Assembly: GCA_900541985.1 (NCBI GenBank)
Contig: UQLX01000003.1
Location: forward strand, 1-64,000
Length of the DNA stretch: 64,000 nt
Source: an uncultured Blautia sp.
GTDB taxonomy: Bacteria > Bacillota > Clostridia > Lachnospirales > Lachnospiraceae
Direction: 5' to 3'
A program made the translations under genes and the position numbers. The notes below the pieces were generated by a model. That model worked only from the letters and a program-made list of their open reading frames with translations, was not told the DNA's origin and made no database searches. Shown in pieces: positions 16,506-25,606 of the stretch (position 1 is the first letter of the stretch; each line of letters starts with the position of its first letter).

Positions 16506-18599
16506 ATGTACAAAAGTTATTCTATGGAATTGGCCGGAAGAACACTGACAGTAGATGTAGGCCGTGTGGCAAAGCAGGCCAATGGCGCTGCCCTTATGCA
16601 CTATGGCGATACGACTGTCCTTTCTACGGCAACGGCTTCCAAGGAGCCGAGAGAGGGAATCGACTTTTTCCCGTTAAGTGTTGAATATGAAGAAAAGATG
16701 TACGCGGTAGGCAAGATTCCGGGAGGCTTCAACAAAAGAGAAGGAAAGGCAAGCGAGCATGCCATTCTGACTTCCCGGGTAATCGACCGTCCTATGCGTC
16801 CTCTGTTTCCGAAGGATTACAGAAATGATGTCACACTTGTAAATATGGTTATGTCTGTAGATCCGGAATGTAATCCGGAGATCCCGGCTATGCTTGGTTC
16901 TTCTATTGCAACCTGTATTTCTGATATTCCTTTTGACGGACCATGCGCAACTACACAGGTAGGTCTGATCAACGGAGAATTTGTGATCAATCCGTCCCTG
17001 GCACAGAAGGAGATTTCTGATCTTCAGCTGACTGTTGCATCCACAAGAGAAAAAGTGATTATGATCGAGGCCGGAGCAAACGAGGTTCCGGAGGATCAGA
17101 TGATCGAGGCTATTTACAAGGCGCATGAAGTAAACCAGGAGATCATCCGTTTTATTGATAAGATTGTGGCAGAGTGCGGAAAGGAAAAGCACCTTTATGC
17201 TTCCTGCGCTGTACCGGAAGAACTCTTTGCAGCGATCCGTGAGATGGTTCCGCCGGAAGAGATGGAAGAGGCGGTATTTACCGATGACAAACAGACAAGA
17301 GAAGAAAATATCCGTGAGATCACCTCAAGACTTCAGGATAAGTTTGCAGATAACGAGGAATGGCTCGGCGTTCTGGGAGAAGCAGTATATCAGTATCAGA
17401 AAAAGACAGTCCGTAAGATGATTCTGAGAGATCATAAACGTCCGGACGGTCGTAAGATCGATCAGATCCGTCCTCTTGCAGCAGAAGTGGATATTATTCC
17501 GAGAGTTCATGGATCTGCCATGTTCACCCGTGGACAGACTCAGATCTGTACCTTAACTACTCTTGCGCCTCTTTCCGAAGCACAGAGACTGGATGGACTG
17601 GATGAATTTGAAACTTCCAAGAGATATATGCATCATTATAACTTCCCGTCCTATTCTGTCGGTGAAACAAAGCCTTCCAGAGGACCGGGACGTCGTGAGA
17701 TCGGTCATGGTGCTCTGGCTGAGAGAGCACTTGTTCCTGTACTTCCGTCAGCAGAAGAGTTCCCATATGCTATCCGTACGGTATCTGAGACCTTCGAGTC
17801 AAACGGGTCTACTTCCCAGGCAAGTATCTGTGCATCTACCATGTCCCTGATGGCAGCAGGTGTGCCGATCAGTAAGCCGGTAGCAGGTATTTCCTGTGGT
17901 CTTGTTACAGGTGCGACAGACGATGACTATATCGTTCTTACAGACATTCAGGGTCTGGAAGATTTCTTTGGCGATATGGACTTTAAGGTTGCCGGAACAC
18001 ATGATGGTATCACTGCGATCCAGATGGATATCAAGATTCATGGTCTTACCAGACCTATTGTGGAAGAAGCAATCCGCAGAACAAAAGAGGCAAGAGAATA
18101 TATTCTTACAGAGGTTATGGAGAAATGTATTGCAGAGCCTCGCGGTCATGTAAATAAATATGCTCCGAAGATTATTCAGATCCAGATTGATCCTCAGAAG
18201 ATCGGTGATGTGGTAGGACAGAGAGGCAAAACCATCAATGCCATTATTGAGCGTACAGGCGTGCAGATTGATATCAGTGATGAAGGCGCAGTATCGATCT
18301 GCGGCGTGGATCAGAGAGGCATGGATGAAGCTGCTCATATGATCGAGATGATCACAATAGATTTTGAGGCAGGACAGATCTTTACAGGTAAGGTTGTCAG
18401 CATCAAGGAATTTGGTGCATTTATCGAATTTGCACCAGGTAAAGAAGGCATGGTACACATTTCAAAGATCGCCAAAGAAAGAATCAACCGTGTAGAGGAT
18501 GTATTGAACCTTGGCGACGAGGTGAAGGTGATCTGTCTTGGCAAGGACAAGATGGGAAGAATCAGCTTCAGCATGAAGGATGTGCCGGAAGAGGCATAA
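16506..18599 (+). CDS. pnp: polyribonucleotide nucleotidyltransferase (PNPase)
   Basis: 697 residues, normal length. It degrades RNA 3' to 5' by phosphorolysis. Two RNase PH domains (about 1-140 and 310-545) flank an alpha-helical domain; FETSKRYMHHYNFPSYSVGE and RREIGHGALAERAL mark the second. A KH domain with VGQRGKTINAI near 568-578 and an S1 domain (FTGKVVSIKEFGAFIEF near 625) end the protein. The start at 16506 follows AAAAGGAG; 19 upstream in-frame codons through the hairpin are rejected. Confidence 0.96.
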   Translation: MYKSYSMELAGRTLTVDVGRVAKQANGAALMHYGDTTVLSTATASKEPREGIDFFPLSVEYEEKMYAVGKIPGGFNKREGKASEHAILTSRVIDRPMRPLFPKDYRNDVTLVNMVMSVDPECNPEIPAMLGSSIATCISDIPFDGPCATTQVGLINGEFVINPSLAQKEISDLQLTVASTREKVIMIEAGANEVPEDQMIEAIYKAHEVNQEIIRFIDKIVAECGKEKHLYASCAVPEELFAAIREMVPPEEMEEAVFTDDKQTREENIREITSRLQDKFADNEEWLGVLGEAVYQYQKKTVRKMILRDHKRPDGRKIDQIRPLAAEVDIIPRVHGSAMFTRGQTQICTLTTLAPLSEAQRLDGLDEFETSKRYMHHYNFPSYSVGETKPSRGPGRREIGHGALAERALVPVLPSAEEFPYAIRTVSETFESNGSTSQASICASTMSLMAAGVPISKPVAGISCGLVTGATDDDYIVLTDIQGLEDFFGDMDFKVAGTHDGITAIQMDIKIHGLTRPIVEEAIRRTKEAREYILTEVMEKCIAEPRGHVNKYAPKIIQIQIDPQKIGDVVGQRGKTINAIIERTGVQIDISDEGAVSICGVDQRGMDEAAHMIEMITIDFEAGQIFTGKVVSIKEFGAFIEFAPGKEGMVHISKIAKERINRVEDVLNLGDEVKVICLGKDKMGRISFSMKDVPEEA

Positions 18600-18610
18600 G
18601 AGATAAAACT

Positions 18611-19102
18611 ATGAGATATCATAATATAACCAAGGATGATATGCTGAATGGAGACGGACTCCGTGTGGTCCTCTGGGTGGCAGGCTGCAATCATTGCTGT
18701 AAAGAATGTCAGAATCCTGTTACCTGGGATCCAAACGGTGGACTTCCCTTTACCGAAGCAGAGGAAAAAGAGATTTTTTCAGAGCTCGATAAGGACTATG
18801 TCAGCGGAATTACCTTTTCCGGAGGGGATCCGCTGCATCCGGCCAATATTACCGGCATTACCGGTCTTGCGAAAAAGATCCGGCAGAAATATCCGAATAA
18901 GACTATCTGGCTTTATACAGGCTCTCTCTGGGAGGAAATTCAGAACGAGGAGATCATCCAGTATCTTGATGTATGCGTGGATGGAGAGTTTTTAATAAAA
19001 CGCAGGGATCCTTCCCTGAAATGGAAGGGATCCGATAATCAGCGCGTGATCAACGTTCCGGAGACTCTTCGTCAGGGAAAAATCGTCCTCCATGCAGATT
19101 AA
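18611..19102 (+). CDS. nrdG: anaerobic ribonucleotide reductase activating protein
   Basis: 163-residue radical SAM activase that puts the glycyl radical on class III reductase NrdD. The CX3CX2C cluster is seen in CNHCCKECQNP near residues 26-36, with the NrdG-typical NGDGLRVVLWVAGC before it and FSGGDPL near 73-79. It implies an oxygen-free lifestyle. NrdD is not next to it. The ribosome site is weak, only ten bases after pnp, suggesting read-through. Confidence 0.92.
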   Translation: MRYHNITKDDMLNGDGLRVVLWVAGCNHCCKECQNPVTWDPNGGLPFTEAEEKEIFSELDKDYVSGITFSGGDPLHPANITGITGLAKKIRQKYPNKTIWLYTGSLWEEIQNEEIIQYLDVCVDGEFLIKRRDPSLKWKGSDNQRVINVPETLRQGKIVLHAD

Positions 19103-19117
19103 ACTCAGGAGAACAGC

Positions 19118-19633
19118 ATGAAAAGAATTGCAAAATTTCATAAAGTAAGCGAGGCGCGCTTTCTGGAAGACTGGAAAGATAATTTTCCGGAAACTTCTGA
19201 TGAAGAAATAAAAGAAATCTACAGAAATATCGCTCTTCCTAAAAGAGCAACGGCAGGAAGTGCCGGTTATGATTTTTATTCCCCTGTAGATTTCTCTGTT
19301 GCACCGGGAGAAAGTATTAAGATTCCTACAGGGATCCGGGTGGAAATGGATCAGGAGTGGGTGCTTAAATGCTATCCGAGAAGCGGTCTTGGCTTCAAAT
19401 ACCGCCTGCAGCTGAACAATACGGTTGGGATCATTGACAGTGATTATTTTTATTCTGATAATGAGGGACATATGTTTGTAAAGCTGACCAATGACGGAAG
19501 AGAAGGAAAAACCGTAGAGCTTGCAAAGGGAACCGGATTTATGCAGGGAATCTTTGTGGAATACGGAATTACAGTAGATGATGATGCGACAGGCATCCGT
19601 AACGGAGGCTTTGGAAGCACCACCAATAAATAA
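19118..19633 (+). CDS. dut: dUTP diphosphatase
   Basis: 171-residue trimeric-type dUTPase that removes dUTP and makes dUMP. Motifs in order: GSAGYDFY near residue 48 (motif 1), PRSGLGFK near 87 (motif 2), GIIDSDYFY near 105 (motif 3), and the C-terminal RNGGFGSTT (motif 5) that closes over the substrate. There is an N-terminal extension of about 35 residues compared with the shortest members. AGGAG site; ends at a shared terminator. Confidence 0.9.
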   Translation: MKRIAKFHKVSEARFLEDWKDNFPETSDEEIKEIYRNIALPKRATAGSAGYDFYSPVDFSVAPGESIKIPTGIRVEMDQEWVLKCYPRSGLGFKYRLQLNNTVGIIDSDYFYSDNEGHMFVKLTNDGREGKTVELAKGTGFMQGIFVEYGITVDDDATGIRNGGFGSTTNK

Positions 19634-19642
19634 AAGAAAAAA

Positions 19643-19680
19643 GGAGAGCCTGGAATTATTCCAGAGACTCTCCTTTTTCT
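19643..19680. terminator. bidirectional terminator between dut and the DUF1292 gene
   Basis: GGAGAG (19643-19648) pairs with CTCTCC (19668-19673), with TGGAA/TTCCA inside, A-run on the left and T-run on the right. The stop codon of the leftward gene lies within the hairpin loop at 19656. Confidence 0.8.
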
Positions 19681-20051
19681 TCTGTATATTCTCCGTGTGC
19701 TTCCGCATTACGGGCATTTTCAAGGATGGTATTAAAGGCTTCTGCTGCTTTTTCATACTCCTCATCACTTTCGATATTGGCAAGCATGGGATCACCCTGC
19801 TCTGTGCGGGAGAACACATAAAGATAGACTTCTCCGTCCTGATTCTGACCGTTTTCATCCAGAGGGAGAAGAGCAATGTATTCTTTGTCCGCCACAGGAT
19901 AGATGGTTAATATAGCACATTCCACTTCGGTATTGTCATCCAGTGTAAGTGAAATGGTGTTTGGTATCTGCTTCTGATCAGATCCGCAGTTTTCACAGCA
20001 GGAAGAGCAGTCACTGGCGCTGCAGCCTGCATTTTTTAATTCTTCACTCAT
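19656..20051 (-). CDS. DUF1292 domain protein
   Basis: 131 residues. The N-terminus is Cys-rich (CSASDCSSCCENCGSD, residues about 10-25), then a DUF1292-type domain (about 30-110) starting ISLTLDDNTEVECAILTIYPV and including KEYIALLPL, ending in an acidic tail. DUF1292 proteins (YrzB-like) have no known function. The Cys cluster could bind metal; this is inference. It is transcribed leftward from its own promoter and convergent with dut. Confidence 0.75.
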   Translation of the reverse strand: MSEELKNAGCSASDCSSCCENCGSDQKQIPNTISLTLDDNTEVECAILTIYPVADKEYIALLPLDENGQNQDGEVYLYVFSRTEQGDPMLANIESDEEYEKAAEAFNTILENARNAEAHGEYTEEKGESLE

Positions 20052-20108
20052 GGTATTTTCCTCACTTTTCCGTATTTGTCCGGCTGTTTCTGCCGGACTG
20101 TAACTTTT

Positions 20109-20137
20109 ATTCTATCAGATAAAAGGTTTCTTGTAAA
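20109..20137 (-). promoter_or_regulatory. promoter of the DUF1292 gene
   Basis: Minus strand TTTACA (20137-20132), 17-base spacer, TAGAAT (20114-20109). About 50 bases before the start codon. Confidence 0.65.
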
Positions 20138-20199
20138 ACAGTTTCTTTCCTGCAGATGGAATCCTTAAAATAAATGCAGGTTCGTTTATAAAACATGTT

Positions 20200-20227
20200 T
20201 TGAATAACAGGATAAGTATGGTATACT
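20200..20227 (+). promoter_or_regulatory. promoter of the exonuclease III gene
   Basis: TTGAAT (20200-20205), 16-base spacer, TATACT (20222-20227). The leader is about 33 nt. Confidence 0.65.
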
Positions 20228-20266
20228 GTAACTACATTAAGACAAAAACCAGTCAGGAGGAAAAAA

Positions 20267-21022
20267 TTGAAACTAATTTCATGGAATGTAAATGGAATCA
20301 GAGCCTGTATTACAAAAGGCTTTGAAGACAGTTTTTATAAGCTGGATGCAGATGTTTTCTGTCTGCAGGAAACCAAATGCCAGGAAAATCAGGTAAAGCT
20401 TGAACTTCCGGGATATTATCAATATTGGAATTATGCCAACCGGAAAGGATATTCCGGAACGGCTGTATTTACAAAACAGGAACCGCTGTCTGTTTCTTAT
20501 GGAATCGGAATTCAGGGGCATGACAAAGAGGGGCGCGTGATCACTCTGGAATTTGAAAGATTTTATCTTGTAACAGTTTATACTCCGAATTCTCAGAGTG
20601 AGCTGAGACGTCTGGAATACCGGATGGAATGGGAGAGAGATTTCCTTGCATATCTTTTGAAGCTTCAGGAGAAAAAGCCGGTGATCTGCTGCGGCGATCT
20701 GAATGTTGCTCATCAGGAGATCGATCTGAAAAATCCCAGGACTAACCGGAAAAATGCAGGCTTTACGGATGAAGAGAGAGCATGCTTTACCAGAGTTCTG
20801 GAAAGTGGATTCATTGATACGTTCCGTTACTTTCATCCGGATCAGGAAGGCATTTATTCCTGGTGGTCTTACCGGTTTAAGGCAAGAGAAAAAAATGCAG
20901 GATGGAGAATTGATTATTTTCTGGCCTCTCCATCGCTGAAAGACAAACTGAGGGATGCAAAGATCCATACAGAGATTTACGGATCGGATCACTGTCCGGT
21001 AGAACTGGAACTGCAAATCTGA
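20267..21022 (+). CDS. xth: exodeoxyribonuclease III / AP endonuclease
   Basis: 251-residue EEP-superfamily nuclease for base excision repair. Landmarks: SWNVNGIRA at the start, LQETK with the catalytic Glu near 34-38, TVYTPNSQ near 104-111, CGDLNVAHQEID near 141-152 and the final GSDHCPVELEL. It begins with TTG, ten bases after CAGGAGG; no ATG fits. Confidence 0.93.
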   Translation: MKLISWNVNGIRACITKGFEDSFYKLDADVFCLQETKCQENQVKLELPGYYQYWNYANRKGYSGTAVFTKQEPLSVSYGIGIQGHDKEGRVITLEFERFYLVTVYTPNSQSELRRLEYRMEWERDFLAYLLKLQEKKPVICCGDLNVAHQEIDLKNPRTNRKNAGFTDEERACFTRVLESGFIDTFRYFHPDQEGIYSWWSYRFKAREKNAGWRIDYFLASPSLKDKLRDAKIHTEIYGSDHCPVELELQI

Positions 21023-21079
21023 GACGGGCAGTAAAAAGCAATGGATTGTTCACTACAAAATAAAAAGGGAGAAAAGATC

Positions 21080-22927
21080 ATGGAAAAACAGAGCGGATTA
21101 TTTATCCGAAATGGGAATCCTGTGATGCTTGGTGCCAATAAAAATGCAGAAGGTCTGAATTTTGCGGCGGAGATACCATGTGGTTCAGAAGCTTTTCTTG
21201 TGCTTTATCGAAAAGGATCCTCCCACCCGCGCAGGGAAATCCCCTTTACCGAAAAGAACCGGACGGGAAAGGTGTGTACACTTCTTGTTTCCGGTCTGGA
21301 TACTGAAAAATATGAATATAATTTCCGCGTGGATGGAAAAATCGTGCAGGATCCCTATGCGCATGGGATCTGCGGGAGAGAGCACTTTGGTGTTTTGCCG
21401 GCAGAGGAAGATGAAAACAGTGTACGATGTACCTTTCTTCCGGAAGCCGAATATGACTGGGAGGGAGATTCTTCTCCTGATATTCCCTATCACGAAATGG
21501 TCCTTTACAAGCTTCACGTAAGGGGTTATACAAAGCAACAGAAGCTGCCGAACAGGAAGAAGGGAACCTTCGCAGGTCTTCAGGAGATGATTCCTTACTG
21601 GAAAGAACTGGGTATCAATGCAGTGGAACTGATGCCTGCGTATGAGTTTCAGGAGCTGGCTTCCGGTATCCGGGGGAATGGGCTGATCACCGAAAAGCGC
21701 AGTGAAGGAAAAGTAAATTACTGGGGATATCAGGGAGGCTGGTATTTTGCTCCCAAAAGATCCTACTGTGCCACAAAAGAGCCGGAAAAAGAATTTCGTG
21801 ATATGATAAAGGCCATGCACAAAGCCGGGATTCAGTGCATCATGGAATTTTATTTCCCGGGAGGAACCAATCCCCTGATGGTGCTTCAGGCAGCCTGGTT
21901 CTGGAAAACCTACTATCATGTGGACGGATTCCACTTTGTAGGAGACGGGGTTCCGGTAGAACTGCTTGCCAAAGACCATATTCTGTATGGAACCAAAAAA
22001 CTTTTTCAGTCCGTTCCGGATTATATGGAAACCGATGGAATGACTGCAGAATATCAGGGTGGTTTCCAGCAGGATATGCGCCGTTATCTGAAAAGTGATG
22101 AGGGAATGATCCCAGCAGCAGAATATCATATCCGTCATGTGCGTCCTTTTGGGGGAAATATCAATTATATGGCAAGTCAGGACGGTTTTACCCTGTATGA
22201 TACGGTTGCATATAATTATCGCCATAATGAAGCAAACGGAGAAGGAAATCAGGACGGAAGCGACTATAATTATTCCTGGAACTGTGGAATTGAAGGTCCG
22301 ACCAGAAAGCTTGCAATAAAGAGAATGAGGGAGCAGCAGATCAAAAATGCTTTTCTGATGCTTCTGTTAAGTCAGGGAACCCCCATGCTTTATGCCGGTG
22401 ATGAGTTTGGAAATTCGCAGGAAGGTAATAATAATGCATGGTGTCAGGATAATCCTTCCGGTTGGACGGATTGGAAGGCATTACGAAAAAATCCAAAGAT
22501 TTTTTCATTTGTTAAGGCTGCAGTTGCTTTTCGAAAAGAACATCCGGTACTGCATATGGAAAATGAGCCGAAAGGTGTGGATTACCTGGCAAAGGGATTT
22601 CCGGACATGTCTTTCCATGGGGAGAGAGCCTGGTATCTGAATCAGGAAAATACCTGCCGCCTTATGGGAGTTATGTACTGTGGCGCTTATGCAGAGAAAG
22701 CGGATGGTACAGAGGATGATTTTCTGTATGTAGGCTATAATTTTCACTGGGAAAACAGGACGATAGCCCTTCCGAATCTGCCGGAAGGAATGACCTGGAA
22801 AAAAGTTGCGGACACTTCAGATACCGGGGAAGAATCCTTCTTCCGGGAAAGCGCAGAGTCCTACGAAAAAAATATCGGGATCAGTCCCCGCAGTATAGTG
22901 GTCCTGATCGGTAAAAAGGAGGCGTGA
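21080..22927 (+). CDS. GH13 isoamylase/GlgX-like protein with degenerate active site
   Basis: 615 residues, laid out like isoamylase/glycogen-debranching enzymes: N-terminal CBM48-like domain (about 1-130), barrel (about 140-500) and C-terminal beta domain. The overall match is clear (LLSQGTPMLYAGDEFGNSQEGNNNAWCQDN, split across 424-455, and DGFTLYDTVAYN at 368-379). But the catalytic regions have decayed: region I reads MEFYFPGGTNP (255-265) instead of DVVxNH, the nucleophile region reads VDGFHFVGDG (281-290) instead of DGFRFD, and the acid/base AEPW-type region reads FQSVPDY. It may be a non-catalytic glycan-binding or regulatory protein. The start follows GGGAGA. Confidence 0.8.
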   Translation: MEKQSGLFIRNGNPVMLGANKNAEGLNFAAEIPCGSEAFLVLYRKGSSHPRREIPFTEKNRTGKVCTLLVSGLDTEKYEYNFRVDGKIVQDPYAHGICGREHFGVLPAEEDENSVRCTFLPEAEYDWEGDSSPDIPYHEMVLYKLHVRGYTKQQKLPNRKKGTFAGLQEMIPYWKELGINAVELMPAYEFQELASGIRGNGLITEKRSEGKVNYWGYQGGWYFAPKRSYCATKEPEKEFRDMIKAMHKAGIQCIMEFYFPGGTNPLMVLQAAWFWKTYYHVDGFHFVGDGVPVELLAKDHILYGTKKLFQSVPDYMETDGMTAEYQGGFQQDMRRYLKSDEGMIPAAEYHIRHVRPFGGNINYMASQDGFTLYDTVAYNYRHNEANGEGNQDGSDYNYSWNCGIEGPTRKLAIKRMREQQIKNAFLMLLLSQGTPMLYAGDEFGNSQEGNNNAWCQDNPSGWTDWKALRKNPKIFSFVKAAVAFRKEHPVLHMENEPKGVDYLAKGFPDMSFHGERAWYLNQENTCRLMGVMYCGAYAEKADGTEDDFLYVGYNFHWENRTIALPNLPEGMTWKKVADTSDTGEESFFRESAESYEKNIGISPRSIVVLIGKKEA

Positions 22928-22930
22928 CCG

Positions 22931-23485
22931 GTGCATCCCTGGCTTCATTTCAAAACCATAACCAGACATAAGATCCTGGTCATGAAATACTGTTTCCGCA
23001 TAGGCCTTTATAAACAGGGGCTTCTTCATGATCTGTCCAAATATTCTCCTGCAGAATTTCTTGTGGGATGTAAATATTATCAGGGAACAAGAAGTCCTAA
23101 TAATGCGGAACGAGAAGATATAGGAGTCTCTACTTCCTGGCTTCACCATAAGGGACGGAATAAACATCACTTTGAACATTGGGTGGATTATTCACTGGAT
23201 AAGGAACATGTGATCATGGGAGCGCAGATGCCGAGAAAATATGTGGCAGAGATGGTGATGGACCGTATCAGTGCATCCAGAAACTATCTGGGTGACGCCT
23301 ATACACAGAGCCAGCCTCTGGAATATTTTCTGAAAAGCAGGGACGAACTCTGGTTTATCCATCCGCAGACAAAAAAAGAACTGGAGGCACTTTTAAGAAT
23401 TTTGAATGACCATGGAGAAGAGAAGCTTCTTCACTATATAAAATATGTGTATCTGAAAAGAGACCCCAAAAGCCCAAGATACTAA
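22931..23485 (+). CDS. DUF5662 family protein
   Basis: 184 residues, starting with GTG after AAAGGAGG that lies inside the last codons of the preceding gene. It has a His/Asp-rich pattern suggestive of a metal site: LLHDLSKYSPAEF near residues 32-44 and WLHHKGRNKHHFEHW near 70-84, resembling an HD-type phosphohydrolase layout. No enzymatic activity is established for the family. Co-transcribed with the GH13-like gene; followed by a terminator. Confidence 0.7.
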   Translation: MHPWLHFKTITRHKILVMKYCFRIGLYKQGLLHDLSKYSPAEFLVGCKYYQGTRSPNNAEREDIGVSTSWLHHKGRNKHHFEHWVDYSLDKEHVIMGAQMPRKYVAEMVMDRISASRNYLGDAYTQSQPLEYFLKSRDELWFIHPQTKKELEALLRILNDHGEEKLLHYIKYVYLKRDPKSPRY

Positions 23486-23492
23486 AAAATTT

Positions 23493-23540
23493 ATCCTGTA
23501 TGGCTGTAGAAATAAGCTGTACAGGATATTTGTTTGTCTT
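23493..23540 (+). terminator. terminator after the DUF5662 gene
   Basis: ATCCTGTA (23493-23500) pairs with TACAGGAT (23520-23527), with GCT/AGC inside, followed by a T-rich stretch up to about 23540. Confidence 0.7.
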
Positions 23541-23590
23541 ATTTTATAAAAAGTGCACAATAGATGGCCGGCGGGATTGATTTTTTGCCC

Positions 23591-23643
23591 GCAAACAGTA
23601 TATAACACTTGACAACAGTATTATGCTGTTATATACTGTTTGC
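23591..23643. promoter_or_regulatory. perfect 16-bp inverted-repeat operator of the GntR operon
   Basis: GCAAACAGTATATAAC (23591-23606) is repeated exactly in inverted form at 23628-23643. The right arm contains the -10 box and the -35 box lies between the arms, so a bound dimer pair would block polymerase. A smaller AACAG/CTGTT dyad lies between them. Most likely bound by the GntR protein encoded just downstream. Confidence 0.8.
23609..23637 (+). promoter_or_regulatory. promoter of the GntR-ABC operon
   Basis: TTGACA (23609-23614), 17-base spacer, TATACT (23632-23637), close to perfect consensus, embedded in the inverted repeat. Confidence 0.85.
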
Positions 23644-23660
23644 AAAGAGGAGGAAGAGAT

Positions 23661-24032
23661 ATGCATATGATCATCAACCACACTTCCATGACTCCGATCT
23701 ATGAACAGATCGTATCACAGATCAAAGCGGATATTATCAGTGGAGAACTGGCTCCGGGAACCGCGCTGCCTTCGGTACGTACCCTTTCCAGAGAACTGAA
23801 GATCAGCGCTCTTACAGTAAAAAAAGCCTATGATTATCTGGAAGAGGAAGGTCTGGTCAATACAGTCCACGGAAAAGGAAGCTTTATCGCGCAGGCAAAT
23901 CAGGGGCTTCTCATGGAAGAACGAAGAAAAGAACTGGAAAACGATCTGGATCAGGCTGTACGCAAAGCCCGTGCAGGAGGCCTGACAGACGAAGAAATCT
24001 GTGAATTATTTCAGTTGATAATGGAGGAATAA
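23661..24032 (+). CDS. GntR-family regulator, YtrA subfamily
   Basis: 123-residue short GntR protein: an N-terminal winged helix (IYEQIVSQIKADIISGELAPG, split at the wing, then PSVRTLSRELKISALTVKKAY and LVNTVHGKGSFIA) followed by only a two-helix C-terminal dimer part, the mark of the YtrA subfamily. These repress adjacent ABC-transporter genes. The start at 23661 is spaced seven bases from GAGGAGG. It is the first gene of a three-gene operon and very likely represses it through the palindrome. Confidence 0.9.
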   Translation: MHMIINHTSMTPIYEQIVSQIKADIISGELAPGTALPSVRTLSRELKISALTVKKAYDYLEEEGLVNTVHGKGSFIAQANQGLLMEERRKELENDLDQAVRKARAGGLTDEEICELFQLIMEE

Positions 24033-24035
24033 AGG

Positions 24036-24887
24036 ATGCTTGCAGAGCTGGATCATGTAAAAAAACAATATGGAGATTTTAAACTGGATTGCTCCATAGA
24101 GATTCCGGAAGATCGTGTAACAGGCCTGATCGGAGCAAACGGAGCAGGCAAGAGCACTACGTTTAAGGCAATTCTTGGACTGATTAAGCCGGACTCTGGA
24201 AAAATAAAAGTCCTGGGAAAAAACATCGGAGAATTGGGGGAAAAAGAGAAGCAGCAGATTGGAACAGTTCTATCAGACAGCTTTTTTTCCGGCTATCTGA
24301 CGGTGAAGCAGATCACAGGATTTCTGGGAGATCTTTACCCGGATTTTGAGAAACAGGAGTTTCAGGACAGATGCAGCCGGTTTCAGATCCCCATGGATAA
24401 AAAAATAAAAGATTTTTCCACTGGTATGAGGGCAAAACTGAAGGTACTGACAGCCATGGGCTATGGAGCAAGATTTTTGATCCTTGATGAACCAACAGCA
24501 GGGCTTGACGTAATGGCAAGAGAGTCTGTTCTGGATCTTCTGAGGGAGTACATGGAAGTTCCCGGACGGGGGATCCTGATCAGCTCTCATATTTCTTCAG
24601 ACCTGGAACAGTTCTGCGATGAGATCTATATGATCCACCGGGGAAAGATCATTCTCATAGAAGAAACCGATGTGATCCTGGAAAATTACGGAGTACTCAA
24701 GGTGGATGACCATGCTTTTCAGGAGCTTGACAAAACACATATCCTGAAAGTGAGAAAAGAAGCCTTTGGCTGCAGCTGTCTGACAGACCAGAGACGGTTT
24801 TATCAGGAGAACTACCCTTCACTGGCAGTGGAGAAAGGATCGGTGGATGAGGTGCTGACCATGATGGCGAAAGGAGAGACATTATGA
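24036..24887 (+). CDS. ABC transporter ATP-binding protein (YtrB-like)
   Basis: 283 residues. Walker A GANGAGKST near 33-41, a signature region reading FSTGMRAKLKV near 128-138 in place of LSGGQ, Walker B FLILDEPTAGLD near 147-158, and a switch His in SSHISSD. The C-terminal 60 residues are an accessory segment typical of ABC-2 exporters. It starts three bases after the regulator stop and overlaps the permease start. The substrate is unknown; in this context envelope stress or antibiotic sensing is plausible. Confidence 0.88.
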   Translation: MLAELDHVKKQYGDFKLDCSIEIPEDRVTGLIGANGAGKSTTFKAILGLIKPDSGKIKVLGKNIGELGEKEKQQIGTVLSDSFFSGYLTVKQITGFLGDLYPDFEKQEFQDRCSRFQIPMDKKIKDFSTGMRAKLKVLTAMGYGARFLILDEPTAGLDVMARESVLDLLREYMEVPGRGILISSHISSDLEQFCDEIYMIHRGKIILIEETDVILENYGVLKVDDHAFQELDKTHILKVRKEAFGCSCLTDQRRFYQENYPSLAVEKGSVDEVLTMMAKGETL

Positions 24888-25543
24888 AGGGATTGTTAAA
24901 AAAAGATCTGGCGCTTCTTGCAAATACCGGGAAGTCATATGTGGGTGTGCTGCTGTTTTGTATGGTGCTCGGACTGGTCAATGGTGAGATGAAACAGTTT
25001 TCTCTGGGGTTTCTGGTGATGATGCCTTCTCTGGCAGCACTTTCTACCTTTTCCTATGATGAATTTGATAATGGGATGCCGTGGATGATGATCCTGTCTG
25101 CTGACAGAAAAACTTATATAAAAGAAAAATATCTTCTGAGTGTTCTGACCGGAGTGACGGGAGTTGTTCTGGCTCTGATTTTGGGGATGCTTGTGTTCCG
25201 GCTTGATCCTTTGCAGGGGGGAGGAGATTCCGTGGGAGCAATACTGGTTTCCTTTCTTTTTTCGTCAGGTCTGATGCTGGCGGTTATGATCCCTGCCAAA
25301 CTGAAATACGGATCGGAAAAATCACGGATCTTTGCGATCGGTCTGGTGATCGTGGTGTGGATCGCTGCTTTTGCCGGAAAATACCTTCTGGAAGGTCTGG
25401 GAATGGATCTGAATGGGATCCTTCAAAGCTTTGAAGGTGTTTCTGATGGGACGGTAATCCTGCTTCTGCTGATTTTTTATGCGGTCTGTATGTCTGTTTC
25501 CTTTTTTTGCAGTGTAAGAATCCTGCAAAAAAAGGAGTTCTGA
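24884..25543 (+). CDS. ABC-2 type permease
   Basis: 219 residues with about six hydrophobic segments; the N-terminus MKGLLKKDLALL and a segment FSYDEFDNGMPWMMILSADR are typical of the ABC2_membrane permeases paired with YtrB-like ATPases. ATGA-type overlap with the ATPase gene. Together with the regulator it makes a complete small exporter operon. Confidence 0.82.
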   Translation: MKGLLKKDLALLANTGKSYVGVLLFCMVLGLVNGEMKQFSLGFLVMMPSLAALSTFSYDEFDNGMPWMMILSADRKTYIKEKYLLSVLTGVTGVVLALILGMLVFRLDPLQGGGDSVGAILVSFLFSSGLMLAVMIPAKLKYGSEKSRIFAIGLVIVVWIAAFAGKYLLEGLGMDLNGILQSFEGVSDGTVILLLLIFYAVCMSVSFFCSVRILQKKEF

Positions 25544-25606
25544 GTTTCTTTTTGGCGAAAGATGTGATATACTGAACACCGTATCCGGCCTGTCCGGAAG
25601 AAAGGT

